DNA from: Janthinobacterium sp.
GTDB taxonomy: Bacteria > Pseudomonadota > Gammaproteobacteria > Burkholderiales > Burkholderiaceae_D
Length of the DNA stretch: 64,000 nucleotides
Assembly (NCBI RefSeq): GCF_009923995.1
Contig: NZ_RFSK01000021.1
Location: 20,582-84,581 of the forward strand
Direction: 5' to 3'
Under the pieces are notes generated by a model. The model did not search any database, had not been told where the DNA came from, and worked only from the letters and a program-made list of their open reading frames with translations. Of the stretch, positions 35,031 to 45,288 are shown one piece after another (position 1 is the stretch's first letter; every line of letters begins with the position of its first letter). The position numbers were made by a program, and so were the translations under genes.

Positions 35031-36662
35031 TCACGGTGCGCCGGCCAGCATGGCCTTCAGGGTGGCCAGGGTGTCGGCGTCGCCGATGGCCTTGTCCTCG
35101 CGCCGGCGCAGGATGCGGGGGAAGCGCACGGCGATGCCCGCCTTGTGGCGGCCGGACGCGGCGATGCCCTCGAAGCCGATCTCGAACACCATGGTGGGCT
35201 TGACGCTGCGCACAGGGCCGAATTTTTCGATGGTGGTCTTGCGGATGGCGGCGTCAACTTGCCCGATCTCCGCATCCGTGAGGCCCGAATATGCCTTGGC
35301 GAACGGCACCAGCTTGCGCTCGCCCTCCCCCTCCTCATCCCACACGGCGAAGGTGTAGTCCGTGTACAGCGAGGCGCGGCGGCCGTGGCCCGCCTGCGCG
35401 TAGATCAGCACGGCGTCGACGGCATATGGCTCGATCTTCCATTTCCACCACGTACCCACGTCCTTGGTGCGGCCCACGCCATACGCGGCCGACACGGCCT
35501 TGAGCATCATGCCTTCCACGCCGCGCGCCCGCGATTCCGCGCGGATGGCGGCCAGCGCGTCCCAGCTTGCCGCCTCGATGCGCGGCGACAGGCGCAGCGC
35601 GGGAGCGTCCACGGCGGCCACCACGTTTTCCAGCAGGGCGCGCCGCTCGTGCTGCGGCAGGTGGCGCACATCCACGCCGTCGCATTCCAGCACGTCGTAG
35701 GCCACGAGCACGGCCGGCAGTTCGGCCAGCAGCCTGGGCGAGACCGTCTTGCGGCCCATGCGCTTTTGCAGGTCGGCAAACGCGGATGGCACCTCGCCCG
35801 GCTGCCAGACGAGGATTTCGCCATCGAGCACGGTGCCTTCCGGCAGGGGCAGCTGCGCCAGTTCGGGAAAGCGTTCCGTGATCAGTTCCTCGCCGCGCGA
35901 CCACAGCCAGCTGGCGCCGTCGCGGCGCAGCAGCTGGGCGCGCATGCCGTCGTATTTCCATTCCACCAGCCAGTCGCCGATGTCGCCCAGGGTTTCCGCT
36001 CCCGCCTGCAGGGGATGGGCGAGGAAGAAGGGATAGGGCTGGCCGCCGCGCAGCGCGTGCTCGCCATCGGACGGCGCGCCGATCAGTTTCAAGAAGCCGG
36101 CGCCCGTGGGGCTGACCTTGCCGTCCGTCCAGCCCATCAGGCGCTGGGCGACGAGCTTGCCGTCGATGGCGGCGATGGACGCCAGCGCCCGCGTCACCAG
36201 CAGTTTCGACACGCCCACGCGAAAGCCGCCGCCGATCAGCTTGATGAGTAAAAAGCGCTCCCGCGTTTCCAGCTCGTCCCAGTAGGCCAGCAGGGCCGTG
36301 CGGATGGTCTCCGGCGCGGCGCCGCGCAGGGGCGCGATGCGCTGCTCGACCCATTCGGCCAGGCCGATGTCGCTGCGCTTGGCCGGCGCGGGCAGGATCA
36401 GGGCGATGGTTTCGGCCAGGTCGCCCACGGCGTGATAGGCCTCGTCGAACAGCCAGGCATCCAGGCCCGCCCGTTCGGTCGCGTACTCGCGCAGCAGTCT
36501 GGTGGGCACGGCCTGGCGTGGCTTGCCGCCGGCCAGGAAGTACACGGCCCAGGCCGCGTCCTGCGGCGCGGCGCGCTGGAAATACGCCTGCAGGGCCGCC
36601 AGCTTGCGGCTGGTGGACGTGGTCTCGTCGAGCTCCGCATACAGCCGGGCAAAGTCACGCAT
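35031..36662 (-). CDS. ATP-dependent DNA ligase (damage-response cluster type)
   Basis: A 543-residue ligase. An N-terminal DNA-binding domain (about 1-190) precedes the adenylation domain, with the nucleotidyl-acceptor Lys in [12 protein letters not shown] and later motifs [19 protein letters not shown] and WWKWKIEPY. An OB-fold follows. The start [15 protein letters not shown] at 36662 overlaps the exonuclease stop by 8 bp. The track's 33 extra residues read through the exonuclease end. It seals nicks in an uncharacterised repair pathway; it is not the essential NAD-dependent LigA. Confidence 0.94.
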   Translation of the reverse strand: MRDFARLYAELDETTSTSRKLAALQAYFQRAAPQDAAWAVYFLAGGKPRQAVPTRLLREYATERAGLDAWLFDEAYHAVGDLAETIALILPAPAKRSDIGLAEWVEQRIAPLRGAAPETIRTALLAYWDELETRERFLLIKLIGGGFRVGVSKLLVTRALASIAAIDGKLVAQRLMGWTDGKVSPTGAGFLKLIGAPSDGEHALRGGQPYPFFLAHPLQAGAETLGDIGDWLVEWKYDGMRAQLLRRDGASWLWSRGEELITERFPELAQLPLPEGTVLDGEILVWQPGEVPSAFADLQKRMGRKTVSPRLLAELPAVLVAYDVLECDGVDVRHLPQHERRALLENVVAAVDAPALRLSPRIEAASWDALAAIRAESRARGVEGMMLKAVSAAYGVGRTKDVGTWWKWKIEPYAVDAVLIYAQAGHGRRASLYTDYTFAVWDEEGEGERKLVPFAKAYSGLTDAEIGQVDAAIRKTTIEKFGPVRSVKPTMVFEIGFEGIAASGRHKAGIAVRFPRILRRREDKAIGDADTLATLKAMLAGAP

Positions 36663-37698
36663 GGGGACCTTCCTCCGCCTGCGCCGCGGATGCCGCGGGC
36701 ACGCCGTCATCGGCCTCGTCGTCGCCATATTCCGTCTCGAAGCCACCCGCCTGCCAGCCATGCTGCTGCAGCCAGCGCACCATCACGGGAATCGAGCCGT
36801 GCGTGACGATGATGCGCTCGGCCTGCGTGGCCGTGATGGCTTGCATGAGGCCGGGCCAGTCGGCGTGGTCGGACAGGACGAAACCGCGGTCCACGCCGCG
36901 CCGCCGGCGCGCGCCCCGCAGCAGCATCCAGCCGCTGGCGAACGCATCGCTGTAATCGCCGAAGCGCTTCATCCAGGGCGAGCCGGCCGCCGACGGCGGG
37001 GCGATCACCATGGCCGTCTTCAGGGCCGCCTTGTCCGTCACCTCGTCCACCATGACGGTGGCGGGCAAGGCCACGCCCGATTCGCGGTAGACCTGCGTCA
37101 ATGCCTGCGCCGCGCCATGGCAGATAATGGGACCGATGGCGGCGTCGAGGCCCGCCAGGATGCGCTGCGCCTTGCCGAAGGCATAGCAGAACAGCACGCT
37201 GGTGCGCCCTTCTGCCGCATTCCTGCGCCACCACTGGTTGATCTCGTCATTGATTTCCTGCGGCGCCTGCCAGCGGTAGATGGGCAGGCCGAACGTCGAT
37301 TCCGTGATGAAGGTATCGCAGCGCACGGGGTCGAACGGCGCGCAGGTGGGGTCCGGCTGCAGCTTGTAGTCGCCCGAGGCCACCCACACGTGGCCGCCGT
37401 GCTCCATGCGCACCTGGGCCGAACCGAGCACGTGGCCGGCCGGGTGCAGCGACACGCGCACGCCGTGGTGCTCGACCGTCTCGCCGTACGCGAGGCCCTG
37501 GATGGAGACGGGGCCCAGGCGCGCGCGCAGCACCTGCGCGCCGCTGGCCGCGCACAGGTAGTGCCGGTGGCCCACGCGCGCGTGGTCCGCATGGGCATGC
37601 GTGATGACGGCGCGCTCGACGGGACGCCACGGGTCGATGTAGAACTGCCCCGGCACGCAGTACAAGCCTTCCTTGCGCACCACCACCATGTCGGCCAT
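36655..37698 (-). CDS. Ligase-associated DNA exonuclease (metallo-beta-lactamase/beta-CASP type)
   Basis: A 347-residue nuclease related to SNM1/Artemis. The metal site begins with ITHAHADHARVGH, continues through LHPAGHVLGSAQV and ASGDYK, and the beta-CASP part includes FVLSDHADWPGL. I start at MADMVVVRKEGLYC (37698), preceded by GGGGTGGGGC; the upstream residues in the track belong to antisense sequence of recQ. First gene of the exo-ligase-helicase-pdeM operon, 94 bp downstream of recQ. Confidence 0.9.
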   Translation of the reverse strand: MADMVVVRKEGLYCVPGQFYIDPWRPVERAVITHAHADHARVGHRHYLCAASGAQVLRARLGPVSIQGLAYGETVEHHGVRVSLHPAGHVLGSAQVRMEHGGHVWVASGDYKLQPDPTCAPFDPVRCDTFITESTFGLPIYRWQAPQEINDEINQWWRRNAAEGRTSVLFCYAFGKAQRILAGLDAAIGPIICHGAAQALTQVYRESGVALPATVMVDEVTDKAALKTAMVIAPPSAAGSPWMKRFGDYSDAFASGWMLLRGARRRRGVDRGFVLSDHADWPGLMQAITATQAERIIVTHGSIPVMVRWLQQHGWQAGGFETEYGDDEADDGVPAASAAQAEEGPHA

Positions 37699-37792
37699 GC
37701 CCCACCCCCGAACTTGAAATCGCGTTGGAATGCTTGCAGTGTGGCAGGCTTGCGGCAGATCATTTGTTCGGCAGCGCACGCTGACGTCAAGG

Positions 37793-39496
37793 TCAGGCAG
37801 GCGCGACGAATTCCGCCATGAAGGTGCGCGTGGTGTTTTCCGGAAAGGCAATCGTCACCTGGTCGCCTGCCACGGACAGCACGGTGCCGATGTCGAAACG
37901 GGGCACGCGCACGCGGCTGCCGACGGCGATCAGGGGCTCGGCTGGCACGGCTGGCGCCTGCGTCTCGGCCCCATCGTCGAGGACGATGGGCGTGGCCAGT
38001 GCCGGCGGCGACAGACAATTATCACAGGTACAACAACGTTCGAAGTCCCCTGCATCGCCAAAATACTCGAGCAACAATTTCCAGCGGCAAAAGCCGCTTT
38101 GCGCATACGCCACCATGTGCTCCAGCGCCTGCTTGTCGCGCTCCTGCTTGTCGACATACACCTGCGCCAGCTGCGCATACGTGGGCGCCTTGGCCGCCCT
38201 GGCCGATGGCGGCTTGAGGCTGTAGCCCAGCTTGCGGTCCTGGCGCAGCAGCTTGCCGTCTTTCAACAGTTTCAAACAGACTTTCAAATGGCCCGCCGAC
38301 AACTCCGGCAAGGCCGATTGCAGAGCGTCGGCGCGGAAGGTGGCCGGCAAGTCCTGCGCGGCCGCGACGATGGCGGCCAGCTCCGCGGCCGTGGGATAGT
38401 GCCTGGCAAGAAAATACTGCTGCACCCGCTTGTCTTCCTGGAAATACAGCAAGGTGCAGTCGGCGGGCAAGCCGTCGCGCCCCGCCCGGCCCGATTCCTG
38501 GTAATACGCTTCCAGGTTGGCGGGCACCTGCAGATGGATCACGAAACGCGTGTCGGGCTTGTCGATGCCCATGCCGAACGCATTCGTCGCCACCATGATG
38601 CGGCGCTCGCCGCCCATGAACAGTTCCTGGTGGAGCCGGCGCTCGCGCGCCGCCAGCTTGCCGTGGTAGCAAGTGACGCTGGCGCCCAGTTCTTCCAGGC
38701 GCGCCGTCAGGTCCTCGACGGCTTTCACCGTGGCCGCATACACGATGCCCACGCCGGGCGTCTCGCGCAGCAGGCGCAGCACTTCATCCTGTTTCTCACC
38801 GGCATTCGTAACCTGGATCACGCGGTAGCGCAGGTTGGCCCGGTAGATCCCCGTGTTGACGACGTGCAACCGGGGCGCGTCGAGCTGCGCGCGGATATCG
38901 TCGATGACTTCTTCCGTGGCCGTGGCCGTCAGCGCCAGCACGGGCGGGCGCCCCAGCGCGCGCAGGGCGGCGGACACTTCCAGGTAGGCGGGACGGAAAT
39001 CATGGCCCCACTGGGAAATGCAATGGGCTTCGTCGATGACGGCCAGGACGGGCGGCGCCTGCGCCAGCAGGGCGAGAAACTCCGGCATCGCCAGCCTTTC
39101 CGGCGTGCAAAAGATAATGATCTTACCGCCGCGCGCGATGCTGGCCAGGGCGGCGTCCTCGTCCGCGCGCGTGAGGCTGCTGTTGAGCTGCACGGCCGTG
39201 ATGCCCAGCGCATGCAGCTTTTCCAGCTGGTCCTTCATCAGCGAGATCAGCGGCGATATCACGAGGGTGGCGCCGGGCAGGAGGGCGGCGGGCAACTGGT
39301 AGCACAGCGACTTGCCGCTGCCGGTGGGCATGATGGCCAGCGTATCCCGGCCGGCCAGCACGCTGTCGATGACTTCCTGCTGGCCGTCGCGCAGGCGGGC
39401 GACGCCAAAGACGGCGCGCAGCAGGCGCTGGATGGATCGGCCCGGCTTGCCCGGCTTGCCGGCCTGGCCGGATTGCTTTGCTGCACCATTCATCAT
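37793..39496 (-). CDS. recQ: RecQ-family DNA helicase with a C-terminal Tudor-like tail
   Basis: A 567-residue 3'-5' helicase. Walker A MPTGSGKSLCYQLP, DEAH in VIDEAHCISQWGHDFRP, motif VI YYQESGRAGRDG, and the RQC zinc site (C in GFCRW, then CCTCDNC) are intact. There is no HRDC domain. The C-terminus instead ends with GSRVRVPRFDIGTVLSVAGD and a strand-rich tail like the Tudor-type end of UvrD/PcrA. Starts at 39502, 39496 and 39493 are possible; 39496 sits 5 bases after AGGA. It precedes the ligase-associated operon on the same strand. Confidence 0.93.
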   Translation of the reverse strand: MMNGAAKQSGQAGKPGKPGRSIQRLLRAVFGVARLRDGQQEVIDSVLAGRDTLAIMPTGSGKSLCYQLPAALLPGATLVISPLISLMKDQLEKLHALGITAVQLNSSLTRADEDAALASIARGGKIIIFCTPERLAMPEFLALLAQAPPVLAVIDEAHCISQWGHDFRPAYLEVSAALRALGRPPVLALTATATEEVIDDIRAQLDAPRLHVVNTGIYRANLRYRVIQVTNAGEKQDEVLRLLRETPGVGIVYAATVKAVEDLTARLEELGASVTCYHGKLAARERRLHQELFMGGERRIMVATNAFGMGIDKPDTRFVIHLQVPANLEAYYQESGRAGRDGLPADCTLLYFQEDKRVQQYFLARHYPTAAELAAIVAAAQDLPATFRADALQSALPELSAGHLKVCLKLLKDGKLLRQDRKLGYSLKPPSARAAKAPTYAQLAQVYVDKQERDKQALEHMVAYAQSGFCRWKLLLEYFGDAGDFERCCTCDNCLSPPALATPIVLDDGAETQAPAVPAEPLIAVGSRVRVPRFDIGTVLSVAGDQVTIAFPENTTRTFMAEFVAPA

Positions 39497-39619
39497 TGCC
39501 ATCCTGATAAAGTCCGAAAGATAAACCGCATTCCCGGCGCCAGGGCGCCAGGGTGCAGCTACTTTACGGCCGGGCCTGGCGCACCGCCATAGGACGTCCG
39601 CTACAGCCCGCGTAGGATT

Positions 39620-40018
39620 TCAGGAAGGGAAGAGGATGGCCCAGAACAGCATCAGCAGGCCGGCGATCGACACGCACCAGACGAGCGTGCGCACGATGGG
39701 CACACCGAACGCGTACAGGGGCAGGTAGAGCACGCGGGCGGCCAGGTACAGGGCGGCGCCATACAGCGTGAGCGCGCTTTCCTGCGCCGTCACGTGGGCG
39801 ATCAGCACGGCGGCGGCGAACAGCGGCAGCGTCTCGAACAGGTTGGCCTGGGCCCGCTGCAAGCGGCCCGTGATCTTGCCCACGGGCGGACCGGCGCTGT
39901 CGCGCGCGCTCATATTGTATTCAGGCCCCGTTTCGCGCGTGCGGAACAGGGCCGGCAGGAGGATTTGCACCAGCGCCAGCACGAGGGTACAGCCGAGCAT
40001 CGTCAGTTCAGGGGTCAT
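39620..40018 (-). CDS. MAPEG family membrane protein
   Basis: A 132-residue inner-membrane protein with four hydrophobic helices. Between the first two is the family block ARDSAGPPVGKITGRLQRAQ followed by ANLFETLPLF. MAPEG proteins include glutathione-dependent enzymes, but bacterial members of this short type are mostly uncharacterised. It lies 50 bp downstream of the large hybrid kinase on the same strand. Confidence 0.87.
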   Translation of the reverse strand: MTPELTMLGCTLVLALVQILLPALFRTRETGPEYNMSARDSAGPPVGKITGRLQRAQANLFETLPLFAAAVLIAHVTAQESALTLYGAALYLAARVLYLPLYAFGVPIVRTLVWCVSIAGLLMLFWAILFPS

Positions 40019-40068
40019 GCTTGCCTCTGCAGGGTGAGACAGGCAGGCCCGGGATGGCGCGCGCCGTG

Positions 40069-43000
40069 TCAGGATTGGTCGAGTGCCGCTTGCAGCTCCA
40101 TCAAGTCATACGGTTTGCGCAGGACGCTGGCGGAAAAGCCCAGTTCATCCATCGATTCCTTGCCATAGCCGGTGGAAAAGATGATGCGCATGCCCGGCTT
40201 GTCGCGCAGCACCATGCGCGCCAGCGCGATGCCGGACATGCCGGGCAGGCTGACGTCCGTAAACAGGATATCGAAGTCTTGCTCGCTTAGCAACTGCCAC
40301 GCGGACTCGCCGTCGGACACGCCACTCACCGTATGCCCGAGCATGCCCACCAGTTCGCAGACCATCAGCTGCGAATCGAGGTTATCTTCCACCACGAGTA
40401 TCTTCATGGATGTCGGCATGTCCCCCTGTGGTTCCGGCGCATGGCCCGTCAAGTCTAGCCCTGGCGTGCCCGCCAGTTCGAACTGGCGCGCGCGCAACTG
40501 CTGCTGGCGGTTGGCCAGCACATGGCGCAGCTTGCGCGCCAGCTCTTCGCGCCGGTAGGGCTTGCTGAGCAGTTCCACGCCCGCATCGAGCCGTCCCTCG
40601 TGCACGATGACATCCTGCGCATAGCCCGACGTAAACAGCACGGCGATATCGGGCTGCAACTCGCGTGCCTGGCGCGCCATGTCCGTGCTGCTGACGGGAC
40701 CGGGCATGATCACGTCCGTAAACAACAGGTCGATCTGCGCGCCGCTGTGCAGCACGGCCAGGGCGCTTTCGCCATCTTCGGCCTTGAGCACCTTGTAGCC
40801 CAGCGCGCCCAGCATGTCGACGACGGTGGTGCGCACGCCCACGTCGTCTTCCACCACCAGCACGGTTTCCGTGCCGCCCGTGACGACGCCGCTCAATTCC
40901 ACTTCCTCGTCCGCTTCAGCCATCAGGGAGCGGGGCAAATAGATTTTGACTCCCGTGCCCACGCCAGGTTCACTGTAGATGCGGATATGCCCACGGCTTT
41001 GCGTGACGAAGCCGTAGGCCATCGACAGCCCCAGGCCCGTGCCCGCCCCTTCCGGCTTGGTGGTGAAGAAGGGTTCGAACGCGCGCTGCAGCACGGGGCC
41101 GCTCATGCCGTGGCCCGTATCGGTGACGGACAGCATCACGTACTGGCCGGCCGGCACGTCGACCAGGTTGTGCACATAATGTTCATCGAGCACGACGTTG
41201 CCCAGCTCGATGGTCAGCTTGCCCACGCCATCCATGGCATCGCGCGCATTGATGGCCAGGTTGAGGATGACGTTCTCGATCTGGCTGCGGTCGACGAGGG
41301 TATTCCACAACCCGCCGCCGCCCACGTGCACGATATCGATGGCCTCGCCCAGGGCGCGCCGCAGCAGCGCATCCATGTTGCGCACCACGCGGGCCAGGTC
41401 GGCGACGACGGGCTTGAGCGGTTGACGCCGCGCAAACGCCAGCAGATGCGAAGACAGCTTGGCCCCCCGTTCGACGGCGGCAATGGCCGTGTCGAGGCGC
41501 TGGCGCATGAGGCCATCGCCGCCGGCCAGGTGCTGCAGCAAATGCAGGTTGCCGGAAATAATTTGCAGCACATTGTTGAAGTCGTGCGCGATGCCGCCCG
41601 TCAGCTGGCCCACGGCTTCCATCTTCTGCGCCTGGCGCAAGGCATCTTCCGCCTTGGTGCGCTCGCTCACTTCCTGTTCGACCCGGTGTTCCAGGGTTTC
41701 GTTCAATTCATGCAGCGCCTTTTCCACGCGGCGCCGGTCCGTGATGTCCGTCTTGACGGCGATCAAGGAACGCGTGTGACCCTGCTCATCCACGAGGCGG
41801 CTGACACTGCTCGACACCCACACTTGCGAGCCGTCGGGCTTCAGGTAGCGTTTCTCCAGCGAAAACGACTCGCCCGTTTCCACCAGGCGCTGGAACAGCA
41901 CGGTGTTGCCCGGCACGTCATCGGGATGCATGATGTCGTTCATGTTCAGGCTCAGCAATTCCTCCGCGGAACGGCCCAGCATGCGGCACAGGGCGCCGTT
42001 CACGCGCTGGAAGCGGCCATCGAGGCCCAGCTCCGACAAGCCCACGGAAGCCTGGCCGAAGATGGCGGCCATGCGTTCCTGGCTGGCCATCAGCTCTTCC
42101 TCGATCTGGCGCCGTTCCGTGACGTCGAAGGACACGCCCACGTAGCGACGCTGTCCCGCCACGCGGCCCGGCACCACCTCGCCCTGGCGCGCGATCCAGC
42201 GCACCGCGCCGTCGACGGGCCGGCGCACGCGGTACTCCACGTATTCGAGCGGATTTTGCGCCAGCTCAAGCTTGCTGGGGCCGACCTTCTTCCAGTCGCG
42301 CTCGTCGACCAGGCTCACCAGCAACTGCTGCGTGATTTCCTGCCCGTCGGCGATGCCCCACTGGCGGCGGAAGGTGGGCGACACGACCATCGCGCCCGTC
42401 TCCGGGAACCATTCGAAGGTGCCGATGCCGCCCGCCTGCTGGGCCAGGCGCAGCCGCTCCTCGCCTTCCATGCGCTCGGTGACGTCGATGCCTTCGACGA
42501 GGATGCCCGTGACCCTGCCCTCGTCGTCCTTGATGGGCTGGTACACGAAGTCGACGTGGCGCTCGCCCGTCCGGCCATCGGCCGTCTGCAGGTCCACCTT
42601 CACCTGGCGCCCCTCGTAGGCGACGCCCGTGCGGTAGACCGCGTCGAGCAGGTCGATGAAGCCTTGCGCCTTGACTTCCGGCAAGGCGACGGCGACGGGC
42701 TTGCCCAGCAGATCAAGTTCGGGACGCCCCACCAGGCGCAGATAATGCTCGTTGGCCAGTTCAAACACGTGCCGCGGCCCGCGCAGCATGGCCATGAAGC
42801 TGGGTGCCTGCTGGAACAGGGCGCGCAGCAGGGCCCGCTCCTCGCCCAGGCGGCGGTTGGCGGCGCGCACGGCCTCGCCTTCCGCCTGCAGGCTGGCGTT
42901 GAGTTCGCCCAGTTCCGCCGTGGCCAGCTTCAGCTGGCGGCCCTCCTCCATGCGCGCCGTCAACTCCAGCGCCGTGCACAGCACGCCGTCGACGCGGCCG

Positions 43001-43413
43001 TCCGCGCCATGCACGGGGGTATAGAACAGGTCGAAGCAGACGTCCGTCGGTTTTCCATTGCGCAACAGCGGCAGACAGCTTTCACGGTGCACCTGCGTCT
43101 CGCCGCGCAGGCCCGCTTCCAGGATGCGCGCATTCCAGTCCCAGATCTCGGGCCACACGGCCGGCACCGTGCCGCCCAGCGCCTGCGGGTGGCGCGCGCC
43201 GGCGATGCGGATGTAGTCGTCGTTGTAGACCATCACGTGCTGCGGCCCCCACATCAGCACCATCGCCATGGGCGAATTGAGCACGATGTCGATGCTGGTG
43301 CGCAGGTTGGCGGGCCAGCCTTCGAGCGGACCGAGCGCGGTGGCGGACCAGTCGTGCCGGCGCACCAGGTCGCCCATGATGCCGCCGCCGCGCGGCCACG
43401 CTGCCTGGCTCAT
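40069..43413 (-). CDS. Multi-PAS hybrid histidine kinase with two receiver domains
   Basis: A 1114-residue cytoplasmic sensor kinase without membrane helices. About four PAS domains come first (roughly 20-150, 195-325, 335-450, 460-585). A coiled coil and HisKA domain (phospho-His in [12 protein letters not shown]) and an ATPase domain ([28 protein letters not shown]) follow. Two receivers are at the C-terminus, with phospho-Asp in [10 protein letters not shown] and [11 protein letters not shown] start at ATG 43413, which overlaps the stop of the upstream kinase gene (ATGA); the track's 123 extra residues are a shadow of that gene. It probably senses an internal signal and works with the coupled REC-kinase. 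Confidence 0.92.
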   Translation of the reverse strand: MSQAAWPRGGGIMGDLVRRHDWSATALGPLEGWPANLRTSIDIVLNSPMAMVLMWGPQHVMVYNDDYIRIAGARHPQALGGTVPAVWPEIWDWNARILEAGLRGETQVHRESCLPLLRNGKPTDVCFDLFYTPVHGADGRVDGVLCTALELTARMEEGRQLKLATAELGELNASLQAEGEAVRAANRRLGEERALLRALFQQAPSFMAMLRGPRHVFELANEHYLRLVGRPELDLLGKPVAVALPEVKAQGFIDLLDAVYRTGVAYEGRQVKVDLQTADGRTGERHVDFVYQPIKDDEGRVTGILVEGIDVTERMEGEERLRLAQQAGGIGTFEWFPETGAMVVSPTFRRQWGIADGQEITQQLLVSLVDERDWKKVGPSKLELAQNPLEYVEYRVRRPVDGAVRWIARQGEVVPGRVAGQRRYVGVSFDVTERRQIEEELMASQERMAAIFGQASVGLSELGLDGRFQRVNGALCRMLGRSAEELLSLNMNDIMHPDDVPGNTVLFQRLVETGESFSLEKRYLKPDGSQVWVSSSVSRLVDEQGHTRSLIAVKTDITDRRRVEKALHELNETLEHRVEQEVSERTKAEDALRQAQKMEAVGQLTGGIAHDFNNVLQIISGNLHLLQHLAGGDGLMRQRLDTAIAAVERGAKLSSHLLAFARRQPLKPVVADLARVVRNMDALLRRALGEAIDIVHVGGGGLWNTLVDRSQIENVILNLAINARDAMDGVGKLTIELGNVVLDEHYVHNLVDVPAGQYVMLSVTDTGHGMSGPVLQRAFEPFFTTKPEGAGTGLGLSMAYGFVTQSRGHIRIYSEPGVGTGVKIYLPRSLMAEADEEVELSGVVTGGTETVLVVEDDVGVRTTVVDMLGALGYKVLKAEDGESALAVLHSGAQIDLLFTDVIMPGPVSSTDMARQARELQPDIAVLFTSGYAQDVIVHEGRLDAGVELLSKPYRREELARKLRHVLANRQQQLRARQFELAGTPGLDLTGHAPEPQGDMPTSMKILVVEDNLDSQLMVCELVGMLGHTVSGVSDGESAWQLLSEQDFDILFTDVSLPGMSGIALARMVLRDKPGMRIIFSTGYGKESMDELGFSASVLRKPYDLMELQAALDQS

Positions 43414-44555
43414 GGCGCCGCCACGCCGGCTTGCACGCGGACCTGGCACTGGCGCGGAATGCGCACCGTCACCACCGTGCCCTGCGTGGCCGTCGAACTG
43501 AGTTCGACCGTGCCGCCGTGCGCCTTGACGAACATGTTCGCCGTGTACAAGCCCAGTCCCAGGCCCTGGCCCGTCCTGCGCTTCTCGCCCGCCTGCTGGA
43601 AGGGTTCGAACAGGGTCGGCAGCAGGGACGCGGGAATGACGCCGCGATTGACAATGCGCAACTCGATGCTGTCGGCCGCGCGGCCATCGAGCGCCAGCTG
43701 CACGGGCGCGCCCGGCTCGCCATGCGTGATGGCATTGCACAGCAGATTCGAGATGACTTGCGACAGCAGGCCCGCATCGCATTGCCCGTGCAGCTCGCCG
43801 ATGCTGCTCACTTCGACGGGCGCAGCCTGCGCCGCCGTATCGAATTCGTCGACGATGGCGCGCGCCAGCGCCAGGTAATCGTGCATGCTGCTGCGCAATT
43901 CCATCGTGCCCGAGCGGATGCGGGCCAGGTCCAGCAGCTGGTCGACCATGCGCGCCATGCGCTTGGCGCTGCTTTCGATGCGCTGCGCCGTGACCACCAC
44001 TTTCGGATGGTCGCTCATCATCGGCAGCAGCATGGCGCCATTCATCACCACCGACAGCGGCGTGCGCAGGTCGTGGCCCAGCACGGCCGTGAACAGTTCA
44101 TTCAGGTGCAGCGCATGCTTGAGTTCGTCGAGCTGGGCCGACAATTCGCGCTTCTGCTGGTACAGCTGCACCAGCACCGCCACCTTGCTTTGCAGGGCCT
44201 TCACGTCGATGGGCTTGTACAGGAAATCGACGGCGCCCGCCTCGTAGCCGCGGAAGCTGTAGCTGGGCTCGCGCGACGCGGCCGTGAGGAAGATCAGGGG
44301 AATGCTGCGCGTGCGTTCGCTGCCGCGTATCAATTCGGCCAGTTCGAACCCGTCCATCTGCGGCATCTGCACGTCGATCAGGGCCAGGGCCACTTCATGC
44401 GTCAGCAGCAGCTCCAGCGCTTCGGCGCCCGAGGCGGCCTTGAGAATGACAATACCGGGCCGCGCCAGCACGGCTTCGGCGGCGGTGAGGTTTTGCGCGA
44501 TGTCGTCAACGACGAGAATATGGATAGGTGCGGTCACGGGGTCATCTTCAGGCAT
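43410..44555 (-). CDS. Receiver-histidine kinase (REC-HisKA-HATPase)
   Basis: A 381-residue soluble protein. An N-terminal receiver (about 10-130) has the phospho-Asp in LALIDVQMPQMDG. A HisKA domain (H in AVLGHDLRTPLS) and ATPase (ISNLLCNAITHG, GQGLGLGLYTA) follow. The architecture suits a relay partner that takes phosphate from another kinase or modulates it. It is translationally coupled to the large hybrid kinase by a 4-bp overlap. Two direct TTTGCATC repeats (44609, 44621) lie in the 99 bp upstream. Confidence 0.92.
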   Translation of the reverse strand: MPEDDPVTAPIHILVVDDIAQNLTAAEAVLARPGIVILKAASGAEALELLLTHEVALALIDVQMPQMDGFELAELIRGSERTRSIPLIFLTAASREPSYSFRGYEAGAVDFLYKPIDVKALQSKVAVLVQLYQQKRELSAQLDELKHALHLNELFTAVLGHDLRTPLSVVMNGAMLLPMMSDHPKVVVTAQRIESSAKRMARMVDQLLDLARIRSGTMELRSSMHDYLALARAIVDEFDTAAQAAPVEVSSIGELHGQCDAGLLSQVISNLLCNAITHGEPGAPVQLALDGRAADSIELRIVNRGVIPASLLPTLFEPFQQAGEKRRTGQGLGLGLYTANMFVKAHGGTVELSSTATQGTVVTVRIPRQCQVRVQAGVAAP

Positions 44556-44654
44556 CGCAACGGCAGAATGCCATCGTGTTTCGATATGGATAAGTTTGTT
44601 TCAGGCTTTGCATCGATTTTTGCATCTATATTACACGCACTGCCGTGCTCCCAT

Positions 44655-45284
44655 TCACTTGTGCCCGCCATTGTCCAGCAGCGCCAGGCTGGCTGCCATC
44701 TGCGCCAGATCCAGCACGCGGTCCGCGCCCGCGCGTTGCAGGGCGGCGGCCGGCATGATGCCACAACTGGCGCCCTGCGGGTCCTGCACCCAGGCGCTGC
44801 CGCCCAGCTGGCGCACGCGCGCCAGGCCCGCCGCGCCGTCAGCCGACGCGCCCGTCAGGATGATGGCCAGCATGGCGCGCCGGTAGGCCAGGGCCGCCGT
44901 TTCCAGCAGCACATCGATCGACGGACGCGAAAAATACACGGGCGCTTCCTGCGACAGCGAAAAGCAGCCGTCCGGCTCGACTTGCAGGTGATAGTCGGGC
45001 GGCGCGAAATACACGGTGCCCCCTTGCAGCGGTTCCTTGTCCTGCGCCTCGCGCAGGGGCAGCTGGCAGCGCTCCGCGTACAGCTGCGGCAACTGGCTGG
45101 AGCGGCCCGGCGCCAGGTGCAGCACCACCACGACGGCTGCGCGGCAGCCGGCCGGCAAGGCGCGCAGCAGCGTGCCCAGCGCCTCCACGCCGCCGGCCGA
45201 GGCGCCGATGGCAACCAGGCGCAGGCCGGCGGGCGGCGGCGTCACCTCGCAGGCCGGCAGCGTGCACAGCGCGTCGGGCAGCAT
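44655..45284 (-). CDS. cheB: CheB-type methylesterase domain protein
   Basis: About 209 residues forming only the CheB catalytic domain, with no receiver. The catalytic Ser is in GASAGGVEAL, the His in VLHLAPGRSSQL and the Asp in TGASADGAAGL. It would demethylate or deamidate glutamates of MCP-like proteins; without a receiver its activity must be controlled by partners. Start either ATG 45284 or GTG 45296 (overlapping the cheR stop); the track's longer start reads through cheR. Confidence 0.88.
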   Translation of the reverse strand: MLPDALCTLPACEVTPPPAGLRLVAIGASAGGVEALGTLLRALPAGCRAAVVVVLHLAPGRSSQLPQLYAERCQLPLREAQDKEPLQGGTVYFAPPDYHLQVEPDGCFSLSQEAPVYFSRPSIDVLLETAALAYRRAMLAIILTGASADGAAGLARVRQLGGSAWVQDPQGASCGIMPAAALQRAGADRVLDLAQMAASLALLDNGGHK

Positions 45285-45288
45285 GGCA

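Noticed and set aside
40522-43878. 1118-residue plus-strand ORF
   Set aside because: Antisense shadow of the multi-PAS hybrid kinase. Low complexity, no motifs.
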